Of a stretch of 64,000 nt of DNA, positions 31,160-40,369 are shown one piece after another. A program made the position numbers and the translations under genes. Location: NCBI RefSeq assembly GCF_013409865.1, contig NZ_JACCBM010000001.1:3162001-3226000 (forward strand). The letters run 5' to 3'. The DNA is from Herbiconiux flava. GTDB taxonomy: Bacteria > Actinomycetota > Actinomycetes > Actinomycetales > Microbacteriaceae. Position 1 is the first letter of the stretch. Every line of letters begins with the position of its first letter. The notes beneath the pieces are model-generated. The model was not told where the DNA came from. It was given only the letters and a program-made list of their open reading frames with translations, and made no database searches.

Positions 31160-31657
31160 GTGCACCGACCGCGTCCGGAGATCCCCGCGTCAGGGCAGGA
31201 GTCTGTCTGGGACTACCCGCGGCCGCCGCGAGTCGAGCGCGTCACCGCGCCTGTCACGGTCCGGCTGGGCGGACAGCTCGTCGTCGAGACCCGAGACGCC
31301 GTGCGGGTGCTCGAGACCAGCCATCCGCCGGTCTACTACCTCCCGATCACCGACTTCGCACCCGGCGCACTGACCCCCGCCGACGGTTCGTCGTTCTGCG
31401 AGTTCAAGGGCGCCGCCCGGTATCTCGACGTGCGCGGCGGTGACGAGGTGCGGCCGGCGAGTGCATGGAACTACCCGCAGCCGTCTCCCGGGTTCGAGCA
31501 GCTCCGAGACCGCGTCGCCGTCTACGCCCAGCAGATGGACGAGTGCACGGTCGACGGCGAGGTCGTGACGCCGCAACCCGGAGGCTTCTACGGGGGCTGG
31601 GTCACTCGCGCTGTCGTCGGGCCCTTCAAAGGCACGCCCGGGTCACAGGGCTGGTAG
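31160..31657 (+). CDS. DUF427 domain protein
   Basis: 165-residue protein of the DUF427 family, a small beta-rich fold widespread in actinobacteria and of unknown biochemical role. Characteristic segments are VTVRLGGQLVVETRDAVRVLETSHPPVYYLP (about 32-62), the CEFKGAARYLDV region (80-91) and WNYPQPSPGFEQLRDRVAVY near 104-123. The C-terminus GGFYGGWVTRAVVGPFKGTPGSQGW is also typical. No signal peptide. Single gene, divergent from the Lon-domain gene and convergent with ychF. Confidence 0.9.
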   Translation: MHRPRPEIPASGQESVWDYPRPPRVERVTAPVTVRLGGQLVVETRDAVRVLETSHPPVYYLPITDFAPGALTPADGSSFCEFKGAARYLDVRGGDEVRPASAWNYPQPSPGFEQLRDRVAVYAQQMDECTVDGEVVTPQPGGFYGGWVTRAVVGPFKGTPGSQGW

Positions 31658-31678
31658 TGCCCGGGCGAGACGCGAGTG

Positions 31679-32752
31679 CTAGTTGTTGAAGCGGAACTCG
31701 ACCACGTCGCCGTCCTGCATGACGTAGTCCTTGCCCTCGATGCGGGCCTTGCCGCGCGAGCGGGCCTCCGCGATCGAGCCCGTCTCGACGAGGTCGTCGA
31801 ACGAGATGACCTCCGCCTTGATGAAGCCCTTCTGGAAGTCGGTGTGGATGACGCCGGCCGCCTGCGGGGCCGTCCAGCCCTTGCCGATCGTCCAGGCGCG
31901 CGACTCCTTGGGGCCCGCGGTGAGGTAGGTCTGCAGACCCAGCGTGTCGAAGCCGATGCGGGCGAGCTGGTCGAGGCCGCTCTCCTCCTGGCCGGTCGAT
32001 TCGAGCAGCTCGGCGGCGTCGGCGGGGTCGAGGTCGATCAGCTCCGACTCGAGCTTCGCGTCGAGGAAGATCGCCTTGGCCGGGGCCACGAGGTCGGCGA
32101 GCGCGCCCTTGCGGGCCGGGTCGTTCAGGATGCCCTCGTCGACGTTGAAGACGTAGATGAAGGGCTTGGCCGTCAGAAGCCCGAGCTCCTTGATCGGCGC
32201 GAGGTCGATCGACGACGCCGAGAGCGGCTTGCCGGTGTCGAGCCAGGCGCGGGCCTCCTGCGCGGTGGCGAGCACGACGGGCTCGAGCTTCTTGCCCTTG
32301 ACCTCCTTCTCGAAGCGCGCTTCCGCCTTCTCGAGGGTCTGCAGGTCGGCGAGCACGAGCTCGGTGTTGATGGTCTCCATGTCGCTCGCGGCGTCGACCT
32401 TGCCGTCGACATGCACGACGTCGTCGTCGACGAAGCCGCGGATGACCTGAGCGATGGCATCGGCCTCGCGGATGTTCGCCAGGAACTTGTTCCCCAGCCC
32501 CTCGCCCTCGCTCGCACCCTTCACGATTCCCGCGATGTCGACGAACGACACCGGCGCCGGCAGGATGCGCTCGCTGCTGAAGATCTCGGCCAGCTTGTCC
32601 AGCCGCGGGTCGGGAAGGTTCACGACCCCGACGTTCGGCTCGATGGTGGCGAACGGGTAGTTCGCCGCCAGGACCTGGTTCTTGGTGAGGGCGTTGAACA
32701 GGGTGGACTTGCCGACATTGGGCAGTCCGACGATCGCGATAGTAAGAGCCAC
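31679..32752 (-). CDS. ychF: redox-regulated ATPase YchF (Obg family)
   Basis: P-loop protein of the TRAFAC class that binds the ribosome and prefers ATP to GTP. The product is 357 residues, the usual length, when begun at GTG 32752 (MALTIAIVGLPNVGKST, Walker A G9-T17); an in-frame TTG three codons upstream is less likely. Other landmarks are the switch region near FSSERILPAPVSFVDIAG and the C-terminal TGS domain (GLQTYLTAGPKESRAWTI to the end). TAAGCT 9 nt upstream of the start hints at a very short or absent leader. The next gene upstream, mmsA, is separated by a strong inverted repeat. Confidence 0.96.
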   Translation of the reverse strand: MALTIAIVGLPNVGKSTLFNALTKNQVLAANYPFATIEPNVGVVNLPDPRLDKLAEIFSSERILPAPVSFVDIAGIVKGASEGEGLGNKFLANIREADAIAQVIRGFVDDDVVHVDGKVDAASDMETINTELVLADLQTLEKAEARFEKEVKGKKLEPVVLATAQEARAWLDTGKPLSASSIDLAPIKELGLLTAKPFIYVFNVDEGILNDPARKGALADLVAPAKAIFLDAKLESELIDLDPADAAELLESTGQEESGLDQLARIGFDTLGLQTYLTAGPKESRAWTIGKGWTAPQAAGVIHTDFQKGFIKAEVISFDDLVETGSIAEARSRGKARIEGKDYVMQDGDVVEFRFNN

Positions 32753-32771
32753 GAGCGTCAAGCTTAGCTTC

Positions 32772-32840
32772 CGGATGCGCGCGCCGAGCTTCGGGGTGCG
32801 CGGGGCCTGCCCGCCCGGAGCAGCGCCCCGCGCATCCGGA
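32772..32840 (-). terminator. nested inverted repeats between mmsA and ychF
   Basis: Outer arms CCGGATGCGCG (32772-32782) and CGCGCATCCGG (32830-32840); overlapping inner arms GCGCGGGGC (32799-32807) and GCCCCGCGC (32826-32834). The two pairings exclude each other in part. Lies 9 bp after the mmsA stop; likely a terminator without a U-run. Confidence 0.6.
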
Positions 32841-32848
32841 GCTCTTCG

Positions 32849-34363
32849 CTAGTTCTGGGGGAAGCCCAGGTTGATGCCGCCGTGCGAGGGGTCGAGCCAG
32901 CGCGAGGTGATCGCCTTCTCCTGGGTGAAGAAGCGGAAGCCCGCGAGGCCGTACGCCTTCGAGTCGCCGAAGATCGAGTCTTTGACGCCGCCGAAGGAGT
33001 GGTAGGCGACCGGCACGGGGATGGGCACGTTGATGCCGATCATGCCGACCTCGACCTCGTTCTGGAAGCGGCGGGCCGCCCCGCCGTCGTTGGTGAAGAT
33101 GGCCGTGCCGTTGCCGTAGGCGCCGTTGTTGATCAGGTCGACGCCCTCCTCGTAGGAGTGCACGCGCACCACCGAGAGCACCGGGCCGAAGATCTCGTCG
33201 AGGTAGACCTTGCTCGTGGTCGGCACGTCGTCGATCAGCGTCGGGCCGAGCCAGAAGCCGTCGGCGTCGCCGTCGACCTCGATGCCGCGGCCGTCGACGA
33301 CCACGGTGGCGCCGTCGGTCGCCGCGATGTCGATGTAGGAGGCCACCTTGTCGCGGTGAACCTCGGTGACGAGCGGGCCCATGTCGCAGTTGCGGCGGCC
33401 GTCGCCGATCTTCAGACCGGACATCCGCTGCTGGATCTTGGCGACCAGCTCGTCGGCGATGGTATCGACGGCGACGAGCACCGAGATGGCCATGCAGCGC
33501 TCACCCGCCGAGCCGAAGCCCGCGTTGATGGCGGCGTCGGCGGCCAGGTCGAGATCGGCGTCGGGGAGCACCAGCATGTGGTTCTTCGCCCCGCCGAGGG
33601 CCTGCACGCGCTTGCCGTTGCGGGCCGCGGTCTCGTAGATGTAGTGCGCGATGGGGGTGGAGCCGACGAAGGAGATGCTCTTGACGTCACTGTGGTTCAG
33701 CAGGCCGTCGACGGCCTCCTTGTCGCCGTGCAGCACGTTGAACACGCCGTCGGGCAGTCCGGCCTCCTTGAAGAGCTCGGCGAGCCAGTTCGCGGCCGAC
33801 GGGTCTTTCTCGGAGGGCTTCAGCACGACCGTGTTGCCGGCCGCGATGGCGATCGGGAAGAACCACATCGGCACCATCGCCGGGAAGTTGAACGGGCTGA
33901 TGATGCCCACGACGCCGAGCGGCTGCTTGGTGGAGTAGACGTCGACACCGGTCGAGACGTTCTCGGAGTACTCGCCCTTCAGCAGGTGCGGGAAGCCCGT
34001 GGCCAGCTCGACGACCTCGAGGCCGCGGGTGATCTCGCCGGCGGCGTCGGAGAGCACCTTGCCGTGCTCGGCGGTGAGGATCTCGGCGAGCTCGCCCTTG
34101 CGCGCGTTCAGCAGCTCGCGGAACGCGAACATGACCTGCTGGCGCTTCGTGATGCTCGTGTCGCGCCAGCCGGGGAAGGCGGCCTTCGCGGCGGCGACGG
34201 CGGCATCGATCTCGGCGGCGTTCGCGAGTGCGACGCTCTTGGACTGGCGACCGAGGGCCGGATCGAACACGGGGGCGGTGCGGCCGCTCGTCGACACGAG
34301 CTCGGCCCCGCCGACCCAGTGGTTCACGACGGGCAGCTGGCCGGTGGAGACATCGTCTGACAT
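32849..34363 (-). CDS. mmsA: CoA-acylating methylmalonate-semialdehyde dehydrogenase
   Basis: 504-residue aldehyde dehydrogenase that converts methylmalonate or malonate semialdehyde plus CoA to propionyl- or acetyl-CoA, used in valine and inositol breakdown. The catalytic cysteine is C290 in GSAGERCM. The general-base glutamate of ordinary ALDHs is replaced by the MMSDH-type sequence GGAKNHMLV at 267-275, which supports the CoA-dependent subgroup. NAD-binding segment SFVGSTPIAHYIY lies at 231-243. Start at 34363 (MSDDVSTGQLPVV) with an AGGAA-type site. No inositol or valine genes are adjacent, so the pathway is not fixed by context. Confidence 0.92.
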   Translation of the reverse strand: MSDDVSTGQLPVVNHWVGGAELVSTSGRTAPVFDPALGRQSKSVALANAAEIDAAVAAAKAAFPGWRDTSITKRQQVMFAFRELLNARKGELAEILTAEHGKVLSDAAGEITRGLEVVELATGFPHLLKGEYSENVSTGVDVYSTKQPLGVVGIISPFNFPAMVPMWFFPIAIAAGNTVVLKPSEKDPSAANWLAELFKEAGLPDGVFNVLHGDKEAVDGLLNHSDVKSISFVGSTPIAHYIYETAARNGKRVQALGGAKNHMLVLPDADLDLAADAAINAGFGSAGERCMAISVLVAVDTIADELVAKIQQRMSGLKIGDGRRNCDMGPLVTEVHRDKVASYIDIAATDGATVVVDGRGIEVDGDADGFWLGPTLIDDVPTTSKVYLDEIFGPVLSVVRVHSYEEGVDLINNGAYGNGTAIFTNDGGAARRFQNEVEVGMIGINVPIPVPVAYHSFGGVKDSIFGDSKAYGLAGFRFFTQEKAITSRWLDPSHGGINLGFPQN

Positions 34364-34523
34364 GATTCCTGACTTCTTCGGTGGGAACGGGCTTGTTCGA
34401 TGGGAACGGGAGTACTTCATCGATGGAGCTGAATCACGCCAGCCTAGGGCTTCGGGCCGACGTTGGGACGGCGTGTCGACGTGGCGATCCGCCGTTGTCG
34501 GTGGCCGCTGACACACTGGGGGC

Positions 34524-36206
34524 ATGGACGCACTCCTCCCCCTCGTCATCGGTCTCCTGCTGGGCCTCGCCCTCGGTGTGGCCGGCGGGTGGCTGCTCGC
34601 TCGCAGTCGGCGGGCGGATGCTCGTTCCGCGGCAGACCCGGCCGTCGACGCGGCGCTGGCCGAACGCACCGCCGACCTCACCGAGGTGCGCGGTCGCGTC
34701 GAGCAGCTCGTCGACGAGCGGGCGGCGCTGCAGAGCCGCCTGGCCGCGGTCGACGCCACGGCCACCGCGCTGCGCGAGCAGGTCGACATCGGCTCGCTCG
34801 CCCATCGGGAGCAGATCGAGTCGGCGTCGCGCGCCCACCGCGAGCAGGCCGCCGCTGCAGCCGCACAGTTCGAGGCGCAGCTCGAGTTCGCCAAGGAGCA
34901 GGCGCGCGAGCGCCTCGCCCAGCAGGATGCGCAGTACAAGGCGCAGATCCGCGGTCTCGAGGAGCGCCTCACCGACTTCCAGCGCCGGCTCACCGAGCTG
35001 AAGGAGGCCGAGGCCGCCCGCATCGACGAAGACAGCAAGGTGCTCGTGGCGCTCAGCCCGGTGCAGGAGAGCCTGAAGGCCGTTCAGGCGAAGGTCGTCG
35101 AGCTCGAGACCCAGCGCCAGCAGCAGTACGGCGAGCTCTCGCAGCAGCTCAAGTCGGCCACGGAGTCCGAGGAGCGCCTGCGCTCGACGGCCGAGTCTCT
35201 CGCGTCGGCCCTCCGGTCCAACAGCACGCGCGGCGTCTGGGGCGAGACGCAGCTGCGCAGCGTCGTCGAGGCGGCCGGGCTGATCGAGCGCGTCGACTTC
35301 GACGTGCAGACGAGCATCCAGAGCGACTCGGGCGTGGGCCGGCCCGACATGGTCGTGCACCTTCCGGGCGGCAAGAACATCGCCGTCGACGCGAAGGTGC
35401 CGTTCGATGCCTACCTTGAGGCCTCGTCGATCCCGGCGTCGGCCACCGGCGCCGAGAGCGACCGCCGCACGCAGCTGATGAAGAAGCACGTCGCCGCGTT
35501 GCGCAGCCACATCACGGCGCTCGGCACGAAGGGCTACTGGAACGGGCTCGAGGCCTCCCCCGAGCTCGTGATCGCGTTCATCCCGAGCGAGTCGCTGGTG
35601 TCGAGCGCACTCGAGGCCGACCCGTCGATCATGGAGTTCGCGTTCGGCAAGCGCGTGGCCCTCGCGTCCCCGGTCACCCTGTGGTCGGTGCTCAAGACCG
35701 TCGCGTTCAGCTGGCAGCAAGACGTACTGACCCAGGAGGCGCGTCAGCTCTTCGACCTCAGCCAGCAGCTCTACACGCGCCTCGGCAAGACGGCCTCGCA
35801 CATCGACAAGCTCGGCCGCACGATCGACCGCACGGTGAAGGACTACAACGCCTTCATCGGCTCCTTCGAGCGCCAGGTCTTCCCCACGGCCCGCAAGCTC
35901 GGCGCCCTCTCCTCCGAGAGCCTCTTCCCCGAGCTCGCCCCCCTCGAAGAGACCCCCCGCGAGCTCTCGGGCCACGAACTCCTGGCCGAACTCGAGGCGG
36001 CCGCCCCCGCCGACCCATCCCCCGCCGAGTCCGCGCCGGCCGACGGCACCCCGACCCACGACGTTCGCACCGAACTCGAGGCTGCCTCGCCCCACACCGA
36101 TGCGAAGCGAGACGCCGACTACCTCGACCACGAGTCGTCTCACCCCACGACCCCGTCCACGGTGGTCACCCTCGACTTCGGCGACGACAAAGCCGCCAAC
36201 GCCTAA
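34524..36206 (+). CDS. rmuC: DNA recombination protein RmuC
   Basis: 560-residue RmuC-family protein, in Escherichia coli linked to suppression of inversions at short inverted repeats. One N-terminal membrane helix (LLPLVIGLLLGLALGVAGGWLLA) is followed by a long coiled coil (about 40-215) and the RmuC nuclease-like domain (GVWGETQLRSVVEAAGLIERVDF to about 420, with the DAKVPFDAY motif). The last 110 residues are a low-complexity acidic tail. ATG at 34524 has only GGGGGC as a possible ribosome-binding site. Divergent from mmsA, convergent with glpX, and followed by a very large inverted repeat. Confidence 0.94.
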   Translation: MDALLPLVIGLLLGLALGVAGGWLLARSRRADARSAADPAVDAALAERTADLTEVRGRVEQLVDERAALQSRLAAVDATATALREQVDIGSLAHREQIESASRAHREQAAAAAAQFEAQLEFAKEQARERLAQQDAQYKAQIRGLEERLTDFQRRLTELKEAEAARIDEDSKVLVALSPVQESLKAVQAKVVELETQRQQQYGELSQQLKSATESEERLRSTAESLASALRSNSTRGVWGETQLRSVVEAAGLIERVDFDVQTSIQSDSGVGRPDMVVHLPGGKNIAVDAKVPFDAYLEASSIPASATGAESDRRTQLMKKHVAALRSHITALGTKGYWNGLEASPELVIAFIPSESLVSSALEADPSIMEFAFGKRVALASPVTLWSVLKTVAFSWQQDVLTQEARQLFDLSQQLYTRLGKTASHIDKLGRTIDRTVKDYNAFIGSFERQVFPTARKLGALSSESLFPELAPLEETPRELSGHELLAELEAAAPADPSPAESAPADGTPTHDVRTELEAASPHTDAKRDADYLDHESSHPTTPSTVVTLDFGDDKAANA

Positions 36207-36225
36207 CTCAATCCCACCCAGAACA

Positions 36226-36320
36226 CCGGTCGCTGGGCCGGGTGATGTTCCGCCTCAGCCGCCTTTGAGCTCCGCTCAACCCTTAGGCTGAGGTGGAATA
36301 TCACCCGGCCCAGCGACCGG
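36226..36320. repeat. 95-bp inverted repeat with 35-bp arms between rmuC and glpX
   Basis: Arm 1 (36226-36260) and arm 2 (36286-36320) are inverted copies matching at 33 of 35 positions; both differences are G opposite T in the plus-strand transcript, so RNA from rmuC could fold into a 35-bp stem with two G-U pairs. The 25-nt loop holds its own stem TTGAGC/GCTCAA (36265-36279). It begins 20 bp after the rmuC stop and ends 9 bp before the glpX stop. No U-run. It may be a bidirectional terminator or a copy of a dispersed palindromic element. Confidence 0.88.
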
Positions 36321-36328
36321 AAGCCCGC

Positions 36329-37309
36329 CTACAGCCACTTCTCCAAAAGGTGATCAGCTTCGATCCGCCGAATAGTCCCCGAGTGCGACCGCAGCACGAT
36401 CGATTCAGTCCGGATGATCGGCCCCAGCCGCTTCACCCCCGCCACGAGCCCCCCGTCGGTCACCCCCGTGGCCACGAAGAACGTGTTGTCGCTCCGCACC
36501 AGATCGTCAGCCCCGTAGATCATGTCGAGATCGAGCCCCGCGTCGATCCCCTTCTGCCGCTCCTCGTCGTCCTTCGGAGCGAGCCGCGTCTGGATGAACC
36601 CGCCCAGCGCCTTGATCGCGCACGCCGTCGCCACGCCTTCAGGGCTCCCGCCGATGCCGACGCACATGTCGATGCGCGTTCCGTACCGGGCCGCGTTGAT
36701 CCCGCCGGCGACGTCGCCGTCGAGCATCAGCCGGGTGCCGGCGCCGGTCGCGCGGATGTCCTCGATCAGTTGCGCGTGCCGCGGCCGGTCGAGCACGGCG
36801 ACGCGGATGTCGCCGACGTCCTTGCCCTTCGCCGCAGCCAGCGCCCGGATGTTGTCGCCGATCGGCCGGTCGATGTCGATCACGCCGATGCCGTCCGCAT
36901 CCGTCACGATCTTGTTCATGTAGAACACGCTGGAGGCGTCGAGCATCGACCCGCGGTCGGAGGCGGCCAGCATCGAGATGGCGTTCTGGCGGCCGGCGGC
37001 GGTGAGCGAGGTGCCGTCGATGGGGTCGACCGCGATGTCGCAGGAGGGCCCGCGGCCGGTGCCGACGTGCTCGCCGTTGAAGAGCATCGGCGCCTCGTCC
37101 TTCTCGCCCTCGCCGATGACGATCACCCCGGCGAAGTCGACCGTTCCGAGGAACTTGCGCATCGCATCCACGGCAGCACCGTCGGCGGCGTTCTTGTCAC
37201 CCTTGCCGATGAAGGGCTGAGCCCGGATGGCGGCGGCCTCGGTGGCCCTCACCAGCTCCATCGCCAGGTTGCGGTCGGGATTCTCATAGAGAGGTGCGCT
37301 GTCGTTCAT
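36329..37309 (-). CDS. glpX: class II fructose-1,6-bisphosphatase
   Basis: Gluconeogenic phosphatase converting fructose 1,6-bisphosphate to fructose 6-phosphate; GlpX is the main FBPase of actinobacteria. The 326-residue product has the lithium-sensitive phosphatase-type metal motif DPIDGTSL near 95-102, preceded by IGEGEKDEAPML near 70, and ends with a helical region (IRRIEADHLLEKWL). ATG at 37309 behind GGAAGGAAC. It is divergent from fba across 177 bp, so the two reciprocal sugar-phosphate enzymes share a control region. Confidence 0.96.
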   Translation of the reverse strand: MNDSAPLYENPDRNLAMELVRATEAAAIRAQPFIGKGDKNAADGAAVDAMRKFLGTVDFAGVIVIGEGEKDEAPMLFNGEHVGTGRGPSCDIAVDPIDGTSLTAAGRQNAISMLAASDRGSMLDASSVFYMNKIVTDADGIGVIDIDRPIGDNIRALAAAKGKDVGDIRVAVLDRPRHAQLIEDIRATGAGTRLMLDGDVAGGINAARYGTRIDMCVGIGGSPEGVATACAIKALGGFIQTRLAPKDDEERQKGIDAGLDLDMIYGADDLVRSDNTFFVATGVTDGGLVAGVKRLGPIIRTESIVLRSHSGTIRRIEADHLLEKWL

Positions 37310-37408
37310 CGACGTTCCTTCCGAGGGTTCCCCGCCAGCCTATCCGGGTGGGCCGTGGCGGGAACCGCCGCCCACGCGCATCCGCCTGGCCAGAGCCCGG
37401 TGGCTGGC

Positions 37409-37414
37409 TAGACT
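37409..37414 (+). promoter_or_regulatory. -10 element of the fba promoter
   Basis: TAGACT, with a weak CTGGCC -35 at a 17-bp spacing; predicted leader of about 67 nt to the fba ATG. Confidence 0.4.
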
Positions 37415-37486
37415 CGTCGTTGACACGGCACCGGCTGGAGCGCACGGCTTCGCTCGCCGGCCGCTCTGCCCACCAAAGGAGATGAC

Positions 37487-38512
<1,026 letters not shown>

Positions 38513-38571
38513 CCCGCGGCGGCCCCCCGAGGAGCCGCCGTCCAGCACCGAACCACCGAGCAGGGAACCGC

Positions 38572-39225
38572 GTGACCGACGAGCGACCGAAGCCCAAGTA
38601 CGGAGAACTGGCCCCCGAGGGCTGGGTCTGGCAGCCGCCGAAAGAGGCGACCCCCGACCCCGTCCCCGAGGCCGAGACCTCTCCGGCACCGGCTCCGGTC
38701 GCTCGTCCGTCGGGCCGGCCCCCGGTCGATCCGCGCTGGCCGGCTCCGGATGCTCGTGCCGCGCGCTCCTCGACGGGTGCTCCCGAGGGCGACCCGGCGC
38801 CGGGTGCCGAACCGGTCCCGGCCCCGCGACGCGGCCTCGCCGTCGACGTCAACATCACGATCGTGCTGCTCGTTCTCGGCACCCTCTCGGTGGGATCGAG
38901 CGTCGCCACGCTGCTCGACCTGAACGGCTACATGACGACGGCCGGAGCCGCTTTCGGGCTCGGCGGCTATCCCGCGAACGAGGTCACGCGCGTCACGGGC
39001 GTGACCGGCGCCGTGCTGCACGTGCTGCTGATCGCGGGAACGGTGTGGCTGTCGATCCGGCGGATCAAGCGGCAGAAGCTCGCGTTCTGGGTACCGCTGA
39101 CGGCGGCCGTGGTGTCGTTCCTGATCACCTGCATCTGCGTGGCGATCGCGTTCTCGCAGGCGCCGGAGCTGCTCGACTCACTGACGACGCTGCCGGCGGT
39201 CGTGACGATCACGCCGACGCCTTAG
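38572..39225 (+). CDS. DUF6264-like membrane protein
   Basis: 217-residue protein of unknown function. The first 90 residues are a Pro/Ala-rich, disordered cytoplasmic region that begins MTDERPKPKYGELAPEGW, a start I associate from memory with the DUF6264 family of Microbacteriaceae. Three to four hydrophobic segments follow (about 95-117, 147-162, 170-195) and the end is VTITPTP. GTG at 38572 behind AGGGAA. It lies after fba and is convergent with ispH. No catalytic motif. Confidence 0.72.
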   Translation: MTDERPKPKYGELAPEGWVWQPPKEATPDPVPEAETSPAPAPVARPSGRPPVDPRWPAPDARAARSSTGAPEGDPAPGAEPVPAPRRGLAVDVNITIVLLVLGTLSVGSSVATLLDLNGYMTTAGAAFGLGGYPANEVTRVTGVTGAVLHVLLIAGTVWLSIRRIKRQKLAFWVPLTAAVVSFLITCICVAIAFSQAPELLDSLTTLPAVVTITPTP

Positions 39226-39250
39226 CGGCCCGGCCCAGCAGCCGCAGCCG

Positions 39251-40315
39251 CTACGCGCTGTGGCGGCCGCCCAGCGCGCGGGCGTCGCGGTTGCCCGCGG
39301 TGTCGCGGCGCAGCTCCTTCGGCAGCGAGAACACGAGGTCCTCCTCCGCCGTCTGCACGGTCTCGATGTCGCCGTAGCCGGCCGCTGCGAGGTCGTCGAG
39401 CAGCTCCTGCACGAGCACCTCGGGCACCGAGGCGCCGGAGGTCACGCCGACCGTCTCGACGCCGTCGAGCCACTCCTGCTTGACCTCGTGGGCGTAGTCG
39501 ACCCGGTAGGCGGCCTTCGCGCCGTACTCGAGGGCGACCTCGACGAGACGCACCGAGTTGGAGGAGTTGGCCGAACCGACCACGATCACGAGGTCGGCGC
39601 CCTGCGCGACCTTCTTGATGGCGACCTGGCGGTTCTGGGTGGCGTAGCAGATGTCGTCCGACGGCGGGTCCTGGAGGTTCGGGAACTTCTCCCGCAGCCG
39701 GCGCACCGTCTCCATGGTCTCGTCGACGGACAGCGTCGTCTGCGAGAGCCAGACCACCTTGTCGGGGTCTTTGACCTCGATGTCGGCCACCGCATCCGGA
39801 CTGCCGACCAGGGTGATGTGCTCGGGGGCCTCGCCCGCCGTGCCCTCGACCTCCTCGTGGCCCTCGTGGCCGATGAGGAGGATCTCGAAGTCGTCGCGGG
39901 CGAAGCGCACGGCCTCGCGGTGCACCTTCGTGACCAGCGGGCAGGTGGCGTCGATGGCCTGGAGGCCGCGGTCGGCGGCGCCCTGCACGACCGCCGGCGA
40001 GACGCCGTGGGCCGAGAACACGATGTGGGCGCCCTCGGGCACCTCGTCGATCTCCTCGACGAAGATGGCGCCGCGCTTCTCGAGGGTCGAGACGACGTGC
40101 ACGTTGTGCACGATCTGCTTGCGCACGTAGACCGGGGCGCCGTAGTTCTCGAGCGCCTTCTCGACGGCCACGACCGCCCTGTCCACTCCTGCACAATAGC
40201 CACGTGGGGCTGCCAGCAGCACACGCTTGTGACCGGTCACCGGGTTATCCTTTAGCCTGTTGCGAAGGCCGGGAATCCTCGGCATCGGCAGGCTGATGGT
40301 CGTCGCGTTGCTCAC
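39251..40315 (-). CDS. ispH: 4-hydroxy-3-methylbut-2-enyl diphosphate reductase
   Basis: Last enzyme of the MEP pathway, making IPP and DMAPP with a 4Fe-4S cluster. The three cluster cysteines are C41 in [12 protein letters not shown], the one in [10 protein letters not shown], and the one in CYATQNRQ; the substrate-binding histidines (NVHVVS region, [15 protein letters not shown]) are present. The 354-residue length includes a 29-residue N-terminal extension when begun at GTG 40315; that start is favoured because TAGAAT lies 6 nt upstream, although ATG 10 codons later is possible. Divergent from xseA. Supplies isoprenoid precursors for the uppS product encoded 7 kb away. Confidence 0.96.
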   Translation of the reverse strand: MSNATTISLPMPRIPGLRNRLKDNPVTGHKRVLLAAPRGYCAGVDRAVVAVEKALENYGAPVYVRKQIVHNVHVVSTLEKRGAIFVEEIDEVPEGAHIVFSAHGVSPAVVQGAADRGLQAIDATCPLVTKVHREAVRFARDDFEILLIGHEGHEEVEGTAGEAPEHITLVGSPDAVADIEVKDPDKVVWLSQTTLSVDETMETVRRLREKFPNLQDPPSDDICYATQNRQVAIKKVAQGADLVIVVGSANSSNSVRLVEVALEYGAKAAYRVDYAHEVKQEWLDGVETVGVTSGASVPEVLVQELLDDLAAAGYGDIETVQTAEEDLVFSLPKELRRDTAGNRDARALGGRHSA

Positions 40316-40321
40316 CCTTCG

Positions 40322-40327
40322 ATTCTA
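40322..40327 (-). promoter_or_regulatory. -10 element, leaderless promoter of ispH
   Basis: TAGAAT on the minus strand, 6 nt before the GTG at 40315. Confidence 0.6.
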
Positions 40328-40369
40328 CGTGAGCACAACTGGGTGAAGGCCTGAAGGAGAGAACCAGAC

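Noticed and set aside
31105-31165. Longer N-terminus for the Lon-domain protein (start at 31165)
   Set aside because: The added 19 residues (MHLFTLCQRHT...) overlap the divergent DUF427 promoter and do not resemble the family N-terminus.
34524-34999. Minus-strand frame at the start of rmuC considered as an extended mmsA N-terminus
   Set aside because: The Ser/Arg-rich extension lies antisense to the rmuC coiled coil; mmsA homologues begin at the MSDDV start (34363), which has its own ribosome-binding site.
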